A stretch of 64,000 nt of DNA, from the NCBI RefSeq assembly GCF_003860585.1, contig NZ_CP034159.1, forward strand, positions 1,302,001 through 1,366,000, read 5' to 3'. The notes below the pieces were generated by a model, which saw only the letters and a list, made by a program, of their open reading frames with translations, did no database searches and was not told the DNA's origin. Below, in pieces: positions 1 through 10,582 of this stretch. A program made the translations under genes and the position numbers. Each line of letters opens with the position of its first letter. Position 1 is the stretch's first letter. This DNA is from Kaistella carnis (GTDB taxonomy: Bacteria > Bacteroidota > Bacteroidia > Flavobacteriales > Weeksellaceae).

Positions 1-2410
1 CTTCAAGATCCAAATCTAAATTATTAGAGATATCAAGATAATTATTTATTTCCAGCATTTCAGAATATAAATTTCCAGTTCCTTCATTTGTGAGAATTTC
101 AGTAATCTTAACAACAACTGAAAACATATGTGTTTTCACTGATAATTCATCGAGGTATGGATTTTTACATAAGCATCTAATTGCTATAGCAATACTATCA
201 TCCAATTTCGCATAATCATTTGGTTGAATTCTGTAAGACATAAATTGACTATTAGAAAATTGTCTATTGTCTATTCCAAAATGATCTTCACTCCATGAAA
301 AGTTCTTTATTCCAAAATCTTTTTGAATTCCATTTTCAAAGATATTGGCTTGTACATTTTTTACTAGACTAAATGACATGTATAATGGAAGATAATCTAA
401 CTGATTATCCTTTATTGGTAAGAAGCTGTAACACAAAGAAATATCAAATTGCAATTTATTACCGGACTTCTTAAGATATTCAGGAAGATTTATTGGTATA
501 TTAATTATTTCACCAATTTTAATTGCATCTTCCACTACAAAAGTTACGGAGTCTTTATCATTTTCAATTAACCCTTTCTTATCAGGTTTACCAAATCCAA
601 CTAAGCTCTTTAATAAGGAATTTGGTTTTTCCTTAAAATGATGTGCATTAAAATAGTTTGCGGAATTAACTAATAATGCTTTCACCGTTTGAGTCTTCAA
701 ATTGGGGTATTCATTTAAAATTTCTGCTGCGTAAGAGGTGATTAAGGGTGTTGCTAAACTAGTTCCACAAGATCTGCCATAAAATTTATCTTCTAAAACC
801 ATTGGCGACCGTAAAATTTCTAATCCTGATTCAGCATTAAATAAATCTCCTCCATAAAAAACAAAATCAGGTTTATTTAAGTGTTTGTTTTTTTGTTTAA
901 TAGATTGTGAGTTAATATTTTGCGAATAATCATAATGAAATTTTCTTGTATAATATGCAGGATAAAGTTCATTTGGTGTCACGTCGGAGTGGTCAATGAC
1001 ATCCATATTTCCTGCCAATGCTCCTACGGAAATATTATTTAATGATTCTGACGGGGAACAAATATTTGTATCTTCACAATTATGGACCTCAGTTGTCCGA
1101 TCTAACTTATAGAAAAAGTCCGGATAATCATGATCTGGATGCTCTTCTTCTTCAATAAGCGCTTTTAAACTTTCGCTGTTAAAATTACCTACTGAGATAA
1201 AAATTAAAATATCTTCTTCGAAAGATAACTTATCTAATTCGTATGCAAATTTACTAAATGTCTCATTGTATTTTTTTGCGTTTGGTATAACTAGTGACAT
1301 ATTAAAGAGTTTAATACCATGTTCTCTTTTAGCAAATTTTATATCATTTAACAATCTTGGAATGTCAATCGGATCATTATCGTTTTGTAAAACTTTTAAA
1401 ACAAAAATTTTTGCTTTTGCGTTGTAGATAGTTTTTACATTATTATAAAATTCATCTCCTAAAATTATCAAACCTGAAACCATTGTACCGTGACCAACTT
1501 CATCCCAAAAAGCACCATTGTTTGTATGGTCAACATAATCTCGTAAAATTGCACTTTCCAGTGGAGATATTAATTCCACACCTGTGTCAATTACACCAAC
1601 TTTTGTAATATTTCCAGCGACATTAATTTCAAATCCGTATTCTCTAGTTGGTCCATTATAACTCGGACTTAATATTTGCGTTCGAGAACTAGTTATAGCT
1701 TTGACTATGTCAAAATTATCAGCTATAAATTGAACTTTTTCTCTATTAATATCTTCGATTTCTAAAATACTTTCATAATCTTCAGAATATGAATAATTCA
1801 ACTCATTTTCTTTCAAATATTTAATTAACTCACCTTTTTGAACGTCATATATGCTATCAACACTATCTATAAAATCTAATAAAATTCCTTCCTTATTGTA
1901 TGTGAAAATTCTTGCTCTACTATCAATAAATTCAAATTTGTACATCAATGCAAGTATATTGTAGGGCTGATTCTCATAAGAAGTTTTACTTGGACTTTCA
2001 ATAATATCATTGACGTGATTTTTAAAATTTTCAAATAATGATTTATCTAAAATTTCAAAAACGATAGTTTTGTTGAAGTCTTTATATTCGATTGGGTTAA
2101 TTCCATATTTTTCTAAAAATTTGATTCTTAGGGAAGTATCGGGAATATTATAAAATTGTATTTTAATCAAATCAATATTTTTCGGAAAAATTATTGACCT
2201 AGTGTCATTTCTTTTTTTACGTTTAGAATAAAAAATGAGATTGTATAATCTGAAATTTGTTTTTTGATATTCTTCAATTATTTTAGGCAAAGTCTCCTCA
2301 ACTTCATCTTGAGATTCTTGAAGATTTATTGTGCCGCCTCCAACATTTCTTTGTCTATTAAATTTTGGATGGCTTGATTTCTCATTACTTAAAAATATAT
2401 GTCTATTCAT
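1..2410 (-). CDS. S8 family serine peptidase (subtilase), C-terminus beyond window
   Basis: A long open frame enters from the left edge and reads back to an ATG at 2408-2410, giving at least 803 codons. The subtilisin triad is complete and in the usual order: Asp in VIDTGVEL (about residue 273), His in VGHGTMVSG (about 306) and Ser in GTSLATP (about 548). About 250 residues precede the Asp and more than 250 follow the Ser, so the peptidase domain is embedded in a much larger protein. The N-terminus (MNRHIFLSNEKSSH) is polar with no signal peptide, suggesting a cytoplasmic enzyme rather than a secreted protease. Large cytosolic subtilases of this kind often have an ATPase partner; a partner would lie left of the window and is not visible. 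Substrate unknown. Confidence 0.85.
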   Translation of the reverse strand, partial: MNRHIFLSNEKSSHPKFNRQRNVGGGTINLQESQDEVEETLPKIIEEYQKTNFRLYNLIFYSKRKKRNDTRSIIFPKNIDLIKIQFYNIPDTSLRIKFLEKYGINPIEYKDFNKTIVFEILDKSLFENFKNHVNDIIESPSKTSYENQPYNILALMYKFEFIDSRARIFTYNKEGILLDFIDSVDSIYDVQKGELIKYLKENELNYSYSEDYESILEIEDINREKVQFIADNFDIVKAITSSRTQILSPSYNGPTREYGFEINVAGNITKVGVIDTGVELISPLESAILRDYVDHTNNGAFWDEVGHGTMVSGLIILGDEFYNNVKTIYNAKAKIFVLKVLQNDNDPIDIPRLLNDIKFAKREHGIKLFNMSLVIPNAKKYNETFSKFAYELDKLSFEEDILIFISVGNFNSESLKALIEEEEHPDHDYPDFFYKLDRTTEVHNCEDTNICSPSESLNNISVGALAGNMDVIDHSDVTPNELYPAYYTRKFHYDYSQNINSQSIKQKNKHLNKPDFVFYGGDLFNAESGLEILRSPMVLEDKFYGRSCGTSLATPLITSYAAEILNEYPNLKTQTVKALLVNSANYFNAHHFKEKPNSLLKSLVGFGKPDKKGLIENDKDSVTFVVEDAIKIGEIINIPINLPEYLKKSGNKLQFDISLCYSFLPIKDNQLDYLPLYMSFSLVKNVQANIFENGIQKDFGIKNFSWSEDHFGIDNRQFSNSQFMSYRIQPNDYAKLDDSIAIAIRCLCKNPYLDELSVKTHMFSVVVKITEILTNEGTGNLYSEMLEINNYLDISNNLDLDLE

Positions 2411-2682
2411 TCATCTGTGTTTTTATGCTAATTTAAATTAAAATTATTGCAATAAATATTTTTTTGCTTATAATTAATTAAATTGATGAACTTATTATAA
2501 ATTGATGAAAAAAATTTCGTAGTTAGAAAATTCTCTGATTTTAATTCAGAATATTCCATACAAAATAAAAATTAATTTAAAAACAAAAATATTTGTGAAA
2601 GTTAAAATCGCTCTTTTAACAATTCTAACAAATTTTTTCCAAAAATTTTTCCCGTAATTTCGCTCAAAATACAAAAAAAACC

Positions 2683-4020
2683 GTGTACAACTACCCCCCA
2701 AAAGTCACCGAGAAAAATATCTGGAAAACCTTGTTGAAGTTGAACAGTGATCCGATCGCTATTATTTCTCAGAATTTTCAGGAATTGGGAAATACCTATA
2801 CTTTAAATTCCTTTTTGGTGAAAAAGCGGTTTGTCTTTAGCCGCGATCCGGAACTGTTTGATTATGTCTTGCGGAAGAATCAAAAGAATTATGAGAAATC
2901 TGCCATTCAAACCCATGTTTTAGGAAAATATCTGGGTAAAGGTTTATTGACGAATACCGGCAAAAACTGGCTGAAACAACGCCGCCTTATTCAGCCCAAT
3001 TTTAGCAATAAAAATATAGAACTGCTGCATCAAACGATGATCGATGAGATCAACGCCACAATTGAAAGTCAGATGAAGAATGAAACGATCGATCTTTATA
3101 AGATGACCAACAGTCTCACTTTTAATATCATCGCGAAAACTTTATTTGGCAACTCCATCGACTATACGCAGATCCGGAGAATTGCGGATTCTATTACAGA
3201 AATCCAGAAAATGTTCATCAAAGAAGTGCGAAAACCTTTTTTGATGTCCTGGTATAAAATTTCGGGTCAACTGAAAAAGCACCTGCAACTGTCGGAGGAA
3301 ATGCGTGATGTTTTCCGGGAAATTATTCTGAAAAGACAAAGTGAAACGGGAGACTATCATGACATTCTACAAAATCTGTTGCAGTCCCGTTATGAAGACA
3401 GCGGCGAACCCATGGCGATGGAACAGTTGATCGACGAGATCATCATCCTCTTCGTTGCCGGACATGAAACTTCTGCGAATGCGTTGGCTTTCACCCTATT
3501 TTTAATTGAAAACAATGACCACGAAAAGCAATTATTAGTAAAGGAGATCAACGATCTGGGAGAGGATTTTTTATCCTTAAAATCTCTTTTTGGGAATTCT
3601 AAAACAATGACGATCATCAAAGAATCCTTGCGATTATATCCGCCCGCGTGGATCATCGACCGCGTGGCTTTGGCAGATGATTCTTTTAAAGACTTCTCCT
3701 GGAAAAAAGGCACGATCGTGGAATTTTTACTTTACGATATGCACAGAAATCCAGTTTTTTGGGAGCAGCCGAATTCTTTTCTTCCCGAAAGATTTAACGA
3801 AAGTGATATCAAAAGTAAACCTTATTTTCCGTTCGGAAATGGAGCGAGGCATTGTATCGGTGAACATTTTGCCTACATGGAAATGATTTTATTTTTACGA
3901 TTGCTTTATAAAAAATACCACCTGGACCTGGAGACCAAAGAAATGAAAACCATCGCCTTAATCACTTTGCGACCGGTAGAATTAAGAGGAAAGATCATTT
4001 CAAATTCTGTGGGTAATTAG
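2683..4020 (+). CDS. cytochrome P450
   Basis: This is a heme-thiolate monooxygenase of 445 residues, the usual length for a soluble bacterial P450. Landmarks appear in order: the C-helix region WLKQRRLIQP, the I-helix oxygen-activation motif AGHETSAN (about residue 259), the K-helix ExxR as KESLRLYPP (about 313), and the heme loop FPFGNGARHCIG, whose Cys (about 390) is the proximal iron ligand. No signal peptide or membrane anchor is seen, so it is probably cytoplasmic and needs separate ferredoxin/reductase partners, none of which is adjacent. The first codon in frame is GTG at 2683 and no ribosome-binding site is obvious, so the exact start is uncertain. The layout resembles the fatty-acid/CYP102-like clan, but the substrate cannot be read from sequence. 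Confidence 0.93.
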   Translation: MYNYPPKVTEKNIWKTLLKLNSDPIAIISQNFQELGNTYTLNSFLVKKRFVFSRDPELFDYVLRKNQKNYEKSAIQTHVLGKYLGKGLLTNTGKNWLKQRRLIQPNFSNKNIELLHQTMIDEINATIESQMKNETIDLYKMTNSLTFNIIAKTLFGNSIDYTQIRRIADSITEIQKMFIKEVRKPFLMSWYKISGQLKKHLQLSEEMRDVFREIILKRQSETGDYHDILQNLLQSRYEDSGEPMAMEQLIDEIIILFVAGHETSANALAFTLFLIENNDHEKQLLVKEINDLGEDFLSLKSLFGNSKTMTIIKESLRLYPPAWIIDRVALADDSFKDFSWKKGTIVEFLLYDMHRNPVFWEQPNSFLPERFNESDIKSKPYFPFGNGARHCIGEHFAYMEMILFLRLLYKKYHLDLETKEMKTIALITLRPVELRGKIISNSVGN

Positions 4021-4143
4021 ATTGATGAGCAAAAATTGAGGAAGGAAGTGCTTTAAAATAAAGATTGTTGCTAAATATTATTTTCATTGCATTCCAACTA
4101 AAATTCCTATTTTTAATCCACAACAATTTTCCTTCAAAATCCC

Positions 4144-7100
4144 ATGCTCAACCTTACTCCAGAAATCTTCGAAGCTTTTCAAAACAAACTGAAAACCGGT
4201 AACCGTCGCGGCGTTCATCTTAATGCTATTCCCGGGAGTTCGCGTTATAAACTGGATCTCGCGCAGCTTTCGGAAATCCATAAAAGTTTGCCCGAACATT
4301 TTATTGTCAACCTTCTGACGCAGAAAAATGTTTCTTTTAAATTTTCGATCCACGACCAAATCGTGGAGGAAGACTCTGCTGATTCATCTCGCAGAACCCT
4401 TTCTTTTGAAGAAGATAAGGAGGAAACGCAAGAAGTTGAAAATGAAGAAAGTCCTACAGGGGCCGAACTTTTAAAGGATGAAACAAAGGATAAGAACAAG
4501 GAAAAACTGTCGCGAAGTTTAGAAAATCTCATTTTTCAGAATGAAGTAATTTACTCCGAAAAAGGCGTCAATTCTCTGGGATTTGGTTTTCCGATACTGA
4601 TCCGCAAAGATGTGTCTGACGGGCAGATTTCGGCGTCTCCCCTTTTGATCTGGTCTATAAATATCAAGCCGACGAACGAAATGAATACGTGGGAAATCAG
4701 TCGCGCGGAAGATGATCCGATTTATCTGAACGAAGTTCTCATCAACCATTTACAAAGTGATTCCGGCGTTATTTTAGACCAGCTTTCAGAAGAAATACTC
4801 GCGGATGGAAAGATCGACAAACCCGAACTGTTCAATATTTGCGAAACTATTTTAAGTCAGCTCAAAGTCACGCAGAATCTGGATTTCATCATGAATAATT
4901 ATGCTGAAATCCCAGCCATCAAGACGAAAGCGGTTTATGAAACTTTGCTGCCGAAGAAAGGCGACGCTTTCATTATAAAATCCGGCATATTTTCCATTTT
5001 TGAAGTTCAGAAACAGAATATCATCAATGATTATGAGATTTTAAAAAGCAACTTTAAACCTTTGGAAGATCCGGCAAAACTTCCTTTTCAATCCATCACT
5101 TCCATCGAAACCGATCCTTCGCAACAGGGAATTTTGGAATCACTGAAATCTCAAAACAAAATTCTGATCCAAGGTCCGCCCGGAACAGGGAAAAGTCAGA
5201 CTTTGACGGCGGTTTTGGTGAATGCTTTAGAAAATAAACAAAAGACGATCGTGGTTTGCGAGAAACAAACCGCCCTTGAAGTTTTGTATAACGCACTTCA
5301 TAAAATGGGTTATGGCCGATATTGCACGATGATCAAAGACAGTATTTCCGATCGAAAACTCGTCGTGAATGCTGTGCGAAATCTCATCGATCCCGCAGAT
5401 TTTAAAAAACAGATGCAACTCTATTCTGCGCAATCTTTAAATGATCAAATTTCGGAAATAACGGGCCATCAAAAGAACGTCAACGCCGTTCATCGCTTGT
5501 TAAATACCGAATTACTGCCGGAGAAAAACTGGTCGGAAATTGTGGGTTATCTTTTGGAATTTAGAGATTCTAAGGAAACGCTGGATCTGCAGGATTCCAT
5601 TTTTTCCTTTTCAAAAGAAGAGTTTACTGAAATTGAAACCTTGCTCAATGCAGGAGAATCCCTTTATAAAGAATATGAGCCTTTTATTGCTGCCTCTTTT
5701 CTGAATACAGAAAAATTAATTCAGGAAAATTTTCTCAGCAGTTTGCAAAACTTAGATCAATCTTTCCAAGGCTACCAAAAATCCTGGAACGAAGTTCAAT
5801 TGTTGATACGGGATTTTCAACCGGTTTATGTCGAGAAGAAAAAGCAGGAATTTGGACAAAATTTACAAAAGCTGACTTCCTTAATTAACGAGACAGAAAT
5901 TATGACTTCGACCTTGAACTCTAATTCTGAGGAGTTTTTACCGGAAGTCACAGAAGGTTTCTTTTATAAATTGGGCGCATTATTTTCCTCCACGAAGAAA
6001 AGGAAAATTAAGAATCAGAAAAGATTAACGGCAATTTCTTCTTCCATTAAAGAGATCAGTTTAAATCCGCTTTTCCCTACTATTGAGATTTCCGGAAATC
6101 TTTGGAATAATAAAAATGAGATTCTTAATTACCGTCAGAAATCAGAATTAGCCCAAACTCAGTTTTTATTCAATATTGAGAAAAATTATGAGTCGCTGGA
6201 TTTTCTAAACCTTTTTGATCCAGCTATTTCAGGTCGAGAAACAGAAATAATTTCACAAAAAATTCAGAATTTGAAAAAGTCAATTTTGAATGACCGTTGG
6301 ATTAAAAATTCCGATTTCGGAAATACGTATTCGCAAACTAAAGAACGGTTAAACAATCTCTTTTCTACTTATTCAGGACTTCGGAATCATCCGTCGAATC
6401 CTTTATTGGCGGAATATAATTGGTTTTCATTTCATCAAAATTTATCTACTTTCCAGAAAGATCTATTGGAGAAATTATATCCGCTCCAAAACTGGAAATC
6501 CTCTTTTCTTACCGCTTATTTTTCGCTTTTGCTGAAATATCACAGCGATGAGAAACTCAATTTTAATGAGCAGCAATACGCAGAGATTATTAAGAAACTA
6601 AAAATATTCGGTTTTACCCAGAAAAGTTTCATCGAACAATTTTGGAATACGGCGCAGCAGGAAGCGGTGAAAACTTTCGAAAAGAACAACAAAGATATTA
6701 CGGTCGCGAATCTTTACAACAAACGCAGCAGCATCAATCATACGCGATTAACTTTGCGACAAATTGCCCAAAAAGACACTGATCTGTTCACCAACTTTTT
6801 TCCTATTATTTTGACGACCCCGGATGTTTGCAGCAATCTTTTTCAGAATAAAAATTTCTATTTTGATAATGTTATTTTTGATGAAGCGAGCCAGTTGAAA
6901 CTGGAAGATAACCTGCCGGCTTTGCTAAAAGGAAAAAATATCATCATCGCGGGAGACGAGCATCAAATGCCGCCCTCCAATTATTTCAGTAAAGTTTTTG
7001 ACGGTTCCGTAGATGATGAATATGAGTTGGAAGGTGAAAACGAAATTATCACCTACAAAAATGCCATGCTCAATATCGAATCTTTACTGGATTTCGCCAT

Positions 7101-8160
7101 GGAAAATAACTTTGAGAAAAACCATCTGGATTTCCACTATCGATCCAGACATCCGTATCTCATTGACTTTTCAAACCACGCTTTTTATAATTCAAGACTA
7201 AAACCGCTACCAACCCAAACGCAAAATAAACCGATTGAATTCTTTCAGGTCGATGGTATTTTCGATGATCATATCAATACTGAAGAAGCGGATAAAGTGC
7301 TTGAAATTTTGGCAACGATCGAGCCTAATAAAGATGGAAAATATCCTTCCGTAGGAATCGCTACTTTTAATATTACGCAACGAAATTATATCAAACGAAA
7401 GATCCTTCATCAAATTAATCTGCCGGAAAACGAACTTTTCAAAGAGAAAATTCAAGGTTTGGAAGAAGCTGGAATGTTCATTAAAAACCTAGAGAACATT
7501 CAGGGAGACGAAAGAGACATCATCATTATTTCGACCACATACGGACGGAAACCGAGCGGGAAATTTGTGCAAAGCTTTGGTCCCGTAAATCATTCGAAAG
7601 GCTATAAATTATTGAATGTGATCATTACGAGAGCGAAGGAGAAAATTTACATCTGCAATTCTATTCCCGAAGAATTTTTCATGAATTATAAAGATGCGAT
7701 CGAACAGGAAGGCGCCAATAATAGAAAAGCAGTTTTCTATGCGTATCTGGCGTATTGCAAAGCGGTGAGTGATCAAAATGAAACCCAAAGAAATGAAGTT
7801 TTAAATGTTCTGGATGTTTACGGACATAAAGCTTCCACGGAAAAAGATGCTGAAACAACTTCCTTCATCAACGAGATTGAAGAGCATTTAAAAGAAAAAT
7901 TTCCGGAATTAAAAATTTCTAAAAACCATCATTTTGGCGGCTATGTTTTAGATCTGCTTATTGAAAAGCCTGACGACCGCTCCATTATTGTGGAATGCAT
8001 GAGTAAGGAAAAGTATGATGGCGAACTGGGTTATCTGGAAGATCTTCACAAAGCAAAAATTCTGCAGAATTCGGGGTTTGAATATGTGCGCATCTGGAGT
8101 CAGAATTGCTGGCAAAATTTAGATTCGGAAATGCAGAAAATAGTAAAGAAATTAGGATGA
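4144..8160 (+). CDS. large superfamily 1 helicase with C-terminal PD-(D/E)XK-like nuclease domain
   Basis: A 1338-residue protein with a split SF1 (Upf1-like) helicase core: Walker A GPPGTGKSQT (about residue 343), motif Ia VVCEKQTALEVL, then a roughly 550-residue helical insertion, Walker B FDEASQL (about 912), motif III AGDEHQMPPS, motif IV HYRSRHP, motif V NIQGDERDIIIIS and motif VI LNVIITRAKEKIY. The last 100 residues (GGYVLDLLIE ... IIVECMSKEK ... VRIWSQNCW) resemble Vsr/DUF559-type endonuclease folds. The N-terminus is acidic and low-complexity around residues 80-120. Helicase-nuclease proteins of this layout are common among genomic-island and antiviral genes, but no partner subunit flanks it. 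It is read in the same direction as the P450 with a 123 bp gap, so an operon is uncertain. A DNA repair or surveillance role is equally possible. Confidence 0.82.
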   Translation: MLNLTPEIFEAFQNKLKTGNRRGVHLNAIPGSSRYKLDLAQLSEIHKSLPEHFIVNLLTQKNVSFKFSIHDQIVEEDSADSSRRTLSFEEDKEETQEVENEESPTGAELLKDETKDKNKEKLSRSLENLIFQNEVIYSEKGVNSLGFGFPILIRKDVSDGQISASPLLIWSINIKPTNEMNTWEISRAEDDPIYLNEVLINHLQSDSGVILDQLSEEILADGKIDKPELFNICETILSQLKVTQNLDFIMNNYAEIPAIKTKAVYETLLPKKGDAFIIKSGIFSIFEVQKQNIINDYEILKSNFKPLEDPAKLPFQSITSIETDPSQQGILESLKSQNKILIQGPPGTGKSQTLTAVLVNALENKQKTIVVCEKQTALEVLYNALHKMGYGRYCTMIKDSISDRKLVVNAVRNLIDPADFKKQMQLYSAQSLNDQISEITGHQKNVNAVHRLLNTELLPEKNWSEIVGYLLEFRDSKETLDLQDSIFSFSKEEFTEIETLLNAGESLYKEYEPFIAASFLNTEKLIQENFLSSLQNLDQSFQGYQKSWNEVQLLIRDFQPVYVEKKKQEFGQNLQKLTSLINETEIMTSTLNSNSEEFLPEVTEGFFYKLGALFSSTKKRKIKNQKRLTAISSSIKEISLNPLFPTIEISGNLWNNKNEILNYRQKSELAQTQFLFNIEKNYESLDFLNLFDPAISGRETEIISQKIQNLKKSILNDRWIKNSDFGNTYSQTKERLNNLFSTYSGLRNHPSNPLLAEYNWFSFHQNLSTFQKDLLEKLYPLQNWKSSFLTAYFSLLLKYHSDEKLNFNEQQYAEIIKKLKIFGFTQKSFIEQFWNTAQQEAVKTFEKNNKDITVANLYNKRSSINHTRLTLRQIAQKDTDLFTNFFPIILTTPDVCSNLFQNKNFYFDNVIFDEASQLKLEDNLPALLKGKNIIIAGDEHQMPPSNYFSKVFDGSVDDEYELEGENEIITYKNAMLNIESLLDFAMENNFEKNHLDFHYRSRHPYLIDFSNHAFYNSRLKPLPTQTQNKPIEFFQVDGIFDDHINTEEADKVLEILATIEPNKDGKYPSVGIATFNITQRNYIKRKILHQINLPENELFKEKIQGLEEAGMFIKNLENIQGDERDIIIISTTYGRKPSGKFVQSFGPVNHSKGYKLLNVIITRAKEKIYICNSIPEEFFMNYKDAIEQEGANNRKAVFYAYLAYCKAVSDQNETQRNEVLNVLDVYGHKASTEKDAETTSFINEIEEHLKEKFPELKISKNHHFGGYVLDLLIEKPDDRSIIVECMSKEKYDGELGYLEDLHKAKILQNSGFEYVRIWSQNCWQNLDSEMQKIVKKLG

Positions 8161-8322
8161 TTTTAGAACAGATCAAAAGGCTTTTCAGAAAATAGTAAGT
8201 TTAAAAAGGTCCTTATTTTCGTTGTCAAAATTACAGTTCATTCAACAAAATTCAAGGACGGAAAAAGTTAACGAAGCGAGTGAAAATAACGGTACCAGCT
8301 GAAATTCTTGTAAAAAAATTAG

Positions 8323-8352
8323 AAACTCCCGAAAATTTCAGGAGTTTTTTTT
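8323..8352. terminator. Rho-independent terminator after the helicase gene
   Basis: An AAACTCC / GGAGTTT stem with an 11-nt loop is followed by eight T on the + strand. It lies between two convergent genes and may also serve the minus-strand gene at 8373. Confidence 0.7.
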
Positions 8353-8372
8353 CGATTAAAAATGCAATAAAC

Positions 8373-9083
8373 CTATCTGAAAGGCTTAACCAATATTTTT
8401 AAAATATCATATCTGGAATGAGTCCAATTGTAAGAGCCTTTTAATAACCAGGAAATCCCAAAGGGAAGTAAAGTGGTCGATTCAAAAATAAGGGTTGAAT
8501 AAGGAAAATCTAAGTTTTTAAAAATCGAAAGAAAAGCAATAGCGAGAATACTTAAAATCATGATGTAAGCGCAGATGCGGTAGACTCTATTACGCATTCT
8601 TTTTTTATCATCAATGATTTCATTTTTATCAGGTTTTTGAAAAACTACGGCGCAGAATAAAGCAAAACAGATAAACAAAGCCGTCGCAAACCCGTAGTGA
8701 AGCGCATTTGTTAAGTGCGAAGATTCAGCAGAAATAGGAAGACTGATAAATTTCGTGCCGATGAAACCTTTAACATTGGTCGGAAATATCGCTACGCCGG
8801 CCGCACAAACTCCCGCAATGTTGGCCAGCCAGTTTTCGATCCTGTATTCTCCTTTGTAAGTAATTAAAAATGTAGAGAGCGATGCTAATGTTCCTATAAA
8901 GATGGTGTGAGAAAAACTGTAGTAATAGTGGCTCAGAGAGGGTTGTAATCTTCCGCCAAAAATCATTAAAGCAAACGGCAAGAGGATTCCGAGAATGCCG
9001 ATTAACTGTCTCAGCAGAAAGTAAGAAATGGTTGTTGAATCCGTTTTTTCAGCGGCCAGTTGGTGGATGTTAGGCATTTCCAT
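8373..9083 (-). CDS. multi-pass membrane protein, function unknown
   Basis: A 236-residue protein with about six hydrophobic segments: LIGILGILLPFALMIFGG, a segment around residues 58-75, ANIAGVCAAGVAIFP, ALHYGFATALFICFALFCAV, IMILSILAIAFLSIF and STTLLPFGISWLLKG. A conserved-looking LSHYYYS stretch lies between the first two. The pattern resembles DUF998-like or small frog/yeast-receptor-type membrane families, but I cannot name a family with confidence. ATG at 9083 gives MEMPNIHQL; an alternative start lies two codons in (MPNIHQL). It is convergent with the helicase and divergent from the HopJ-family gene. Confidence 0.75.
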   Translation of the reverse strand: MEMPNIHQLAAEKTDSTTISYFLLRQLIGILGILLPFALMIFGGRLQPSLSHYYYSFSHTIFIGTLASLSTFLITYKGEYRIENWLANIAGVCAAGVAIFPTNVKGFIGTKFISLPISAESSHLTNALHYGFATALFICFALFCAVVFQKPDKNEIIDDKKRMRNRVYRICAYIMILSILAIAFLSIFKNLDFPYSTLIFESTTLLPFGISWLLKGSYNWTHSRYDILKILVKPFR

Positions 9084-9221
9084 AGGTTAGATTTTAATTG
9101 AAGTACAAGCAAATATCGATTATTAGGACCGATCTCATTAGGGTGATATCACGTTTTCTTCTTTAAAGATATACTATTTAAAGTGAGAACGTTTTCCTAT
9201 TTTTAAAGAAAATTAAAAGAA

Positions 9222-9557
9222 ATGATCATACAGCAATTAAAGCAAGATCCAGAAAACATAGAGTTTAAAGATGTTATTTCATTTATTGATGAGCATTATG
9301 ATTTCAGCCCAACTCCATTCAAAAATGGAAACACCTTAAATGAAGCCAATCAAAATAATGGATCGTGCAAAGTGTTCAGTTTTGCAAAGTCAAATAATTT
9401 ATCAAAGGAAGAAACTTTATTTCTTTTTGGAGATTTTTATAGAAACGATGTCTTAAAAAATCCAGAAGGAAATGATCACCAAAATATTAGAAACTTTATA
9501 GACTTTGGGTGGGATGGAATTTCTTTTGAAGGGGAAGCTTTGAGGAAGAGAAGTTAG
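9222..9557 (+). CDS. HopJ type III effector family protein
   Basis: A 111-residue protein matching the short HopJ family (PF08888) in length and pattern: an acidic N-terminal half with IEFKDVISFIDEHYDFSPTPF, NGNTLNEANQNNGSCKVFSFA in the middle, and ALFLFGDFYR/FGWDGI-type signatures (here FLFGDFYRNDV and FIDFGWDGISFEGEALRKR). Despite the name, homologues are widespread in free-living Bacteroidota without type III secretion, so a housekeeping or stress role is more likely. The A-rich leader (AAAGAAAATTAAAAGAA) is typical of flavobacterial initiation without a Shine-Dalgarno sequence. Confidence 0.85.
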   Translation: MIIQQLKQDPENIEFKDVISFIDEHYDFSPTPFKNGNTLNEANQNNGSCKVFSFAKSNNLSKEETLFLFGDFYRNDVLKNPEGNDHQNIRNFIDFGWDGISFEGEALRKRS

Positions 9558-9618
9558 ATTTTAGAGCTTAGAAAAAGATGGTTTCTAGTAAAAAGCTTTT
9601 GTGAAAATCAGCGTCATC

Positions 9619-9655
9619 AACCTTGTCAAGGTTCAGAACCTTGACAAGGTTTTTT
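9619..9655 (+). terminator. strong inverted-repeat terminator
   Basis: AACCTTGTCAAGGTTC pairs with its complement after a one- to two-base turn, followed by TTTTTT. It lies 62 bp after the HopJ-family gene. The repeat is itself built from a shorter palindrome (AACCTTGNCAAGGTT). Confidence 0.7.
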
Positions 9656-9727
9656 CGGGAAGAATTGTTTAGAATTCGAGGTGACAAGGTGAAGTTTATA
9701 AGCAGAAAATTCAAAAGGCAAACAAAT

Positions 9728-10543
9728 TTATCTTAAAAATACTAATCTTCCCACGGACAAATAATACACTTTCGTATTGATATCGGAATTAATGAGGGAC
9801 GCAATATTCTTAAAATCTTTTCCTAAAGCCGTATTCGGATAAATGACGTTGCTGGATTTTGCTTTGCTTTTTTCAAAAATATAGCCGGCATTATTAATGG
9901 TGGAAGACATTGTCTGGTAAAGATAATCGACGGTTTCTTCTTCGTGATGGTGATTGTCGGCAAGGGTTTTGAAAAACTTTTCCTGCGAAGTTTGAAATAA
10001 TCTTTGGGGCTCTTTGAAGGCAAAAGCTTTTTGCTCCTCGCCCTTCAAAGCCAAACTCAACATATCGTTAATCTCCAAAGCCTGTGTTGGATGTTCGCAA
10101 TTGTAACAGGCTTCATCCAAATATCTGCCGACCCAACCGGTTTCTAAAAATTCGTCGCTTCTACTTGCAGACTGCCAAATATCCATGCTTCGGAAGTGGG
10201 ATTTGTCGGGATTTGGATATCCAACATTGTTTAAAACAGCGAGTTCTCCGTTATTAAAGAGTTCTTTAAAATAACTTAAACTCGGATTAATGCCAGCGTC
10301 ATCGGTTAGGCGTAAAGCATCTTTCACCGCAATGGCTTCTCTTTCCCGAAAATAAATATCGTTGCGGGTCGGAATAATGGTATTCAAACCATCATTCCCA
10401 CCGCTGAACTGGAGAATAACCAGAATTCGGTTTTCTTTGTCTAAAGCTTCCGGAACCGCCATAGCCTGGAGGAAATTAGGAATCATGAGGGAAGCTGTGG
10501 CTAGGGAGGATATTTTGAGAAAGTCGCGTCGTTTGAGTAACAT
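9728..10543 (-). pseudogene. truncated DUF1501 family (Tat-exported) protein
   Basis: The N-terminus has a twin-arginine signal (KRRDFLKISSLATASLMIP), then the DUF1501/sulfatase-like opening ILVILQFSGGNDGLNTIIP and PDKSHFRSMDIWQSAS. The family is usually about 400 residues. Here the frame stops at residue 271, right after NTKVYYLSVG, where the conserved GFDTH region should begin; the tail RLVFLR is not family-like, and the sequence beyond 9728 does not continue the gene in any frame I checked. A deletion of the 3' third is inferred. It lies directly downstream of a broken DUF1800 gene, its usual operon partner, so the whole exported pair is decaying. Confidence 0.75.
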
Positions 10544-10582
10544 ATTTTTATGATTAGCAATGAGTAATGAGTAATGAGTAAT

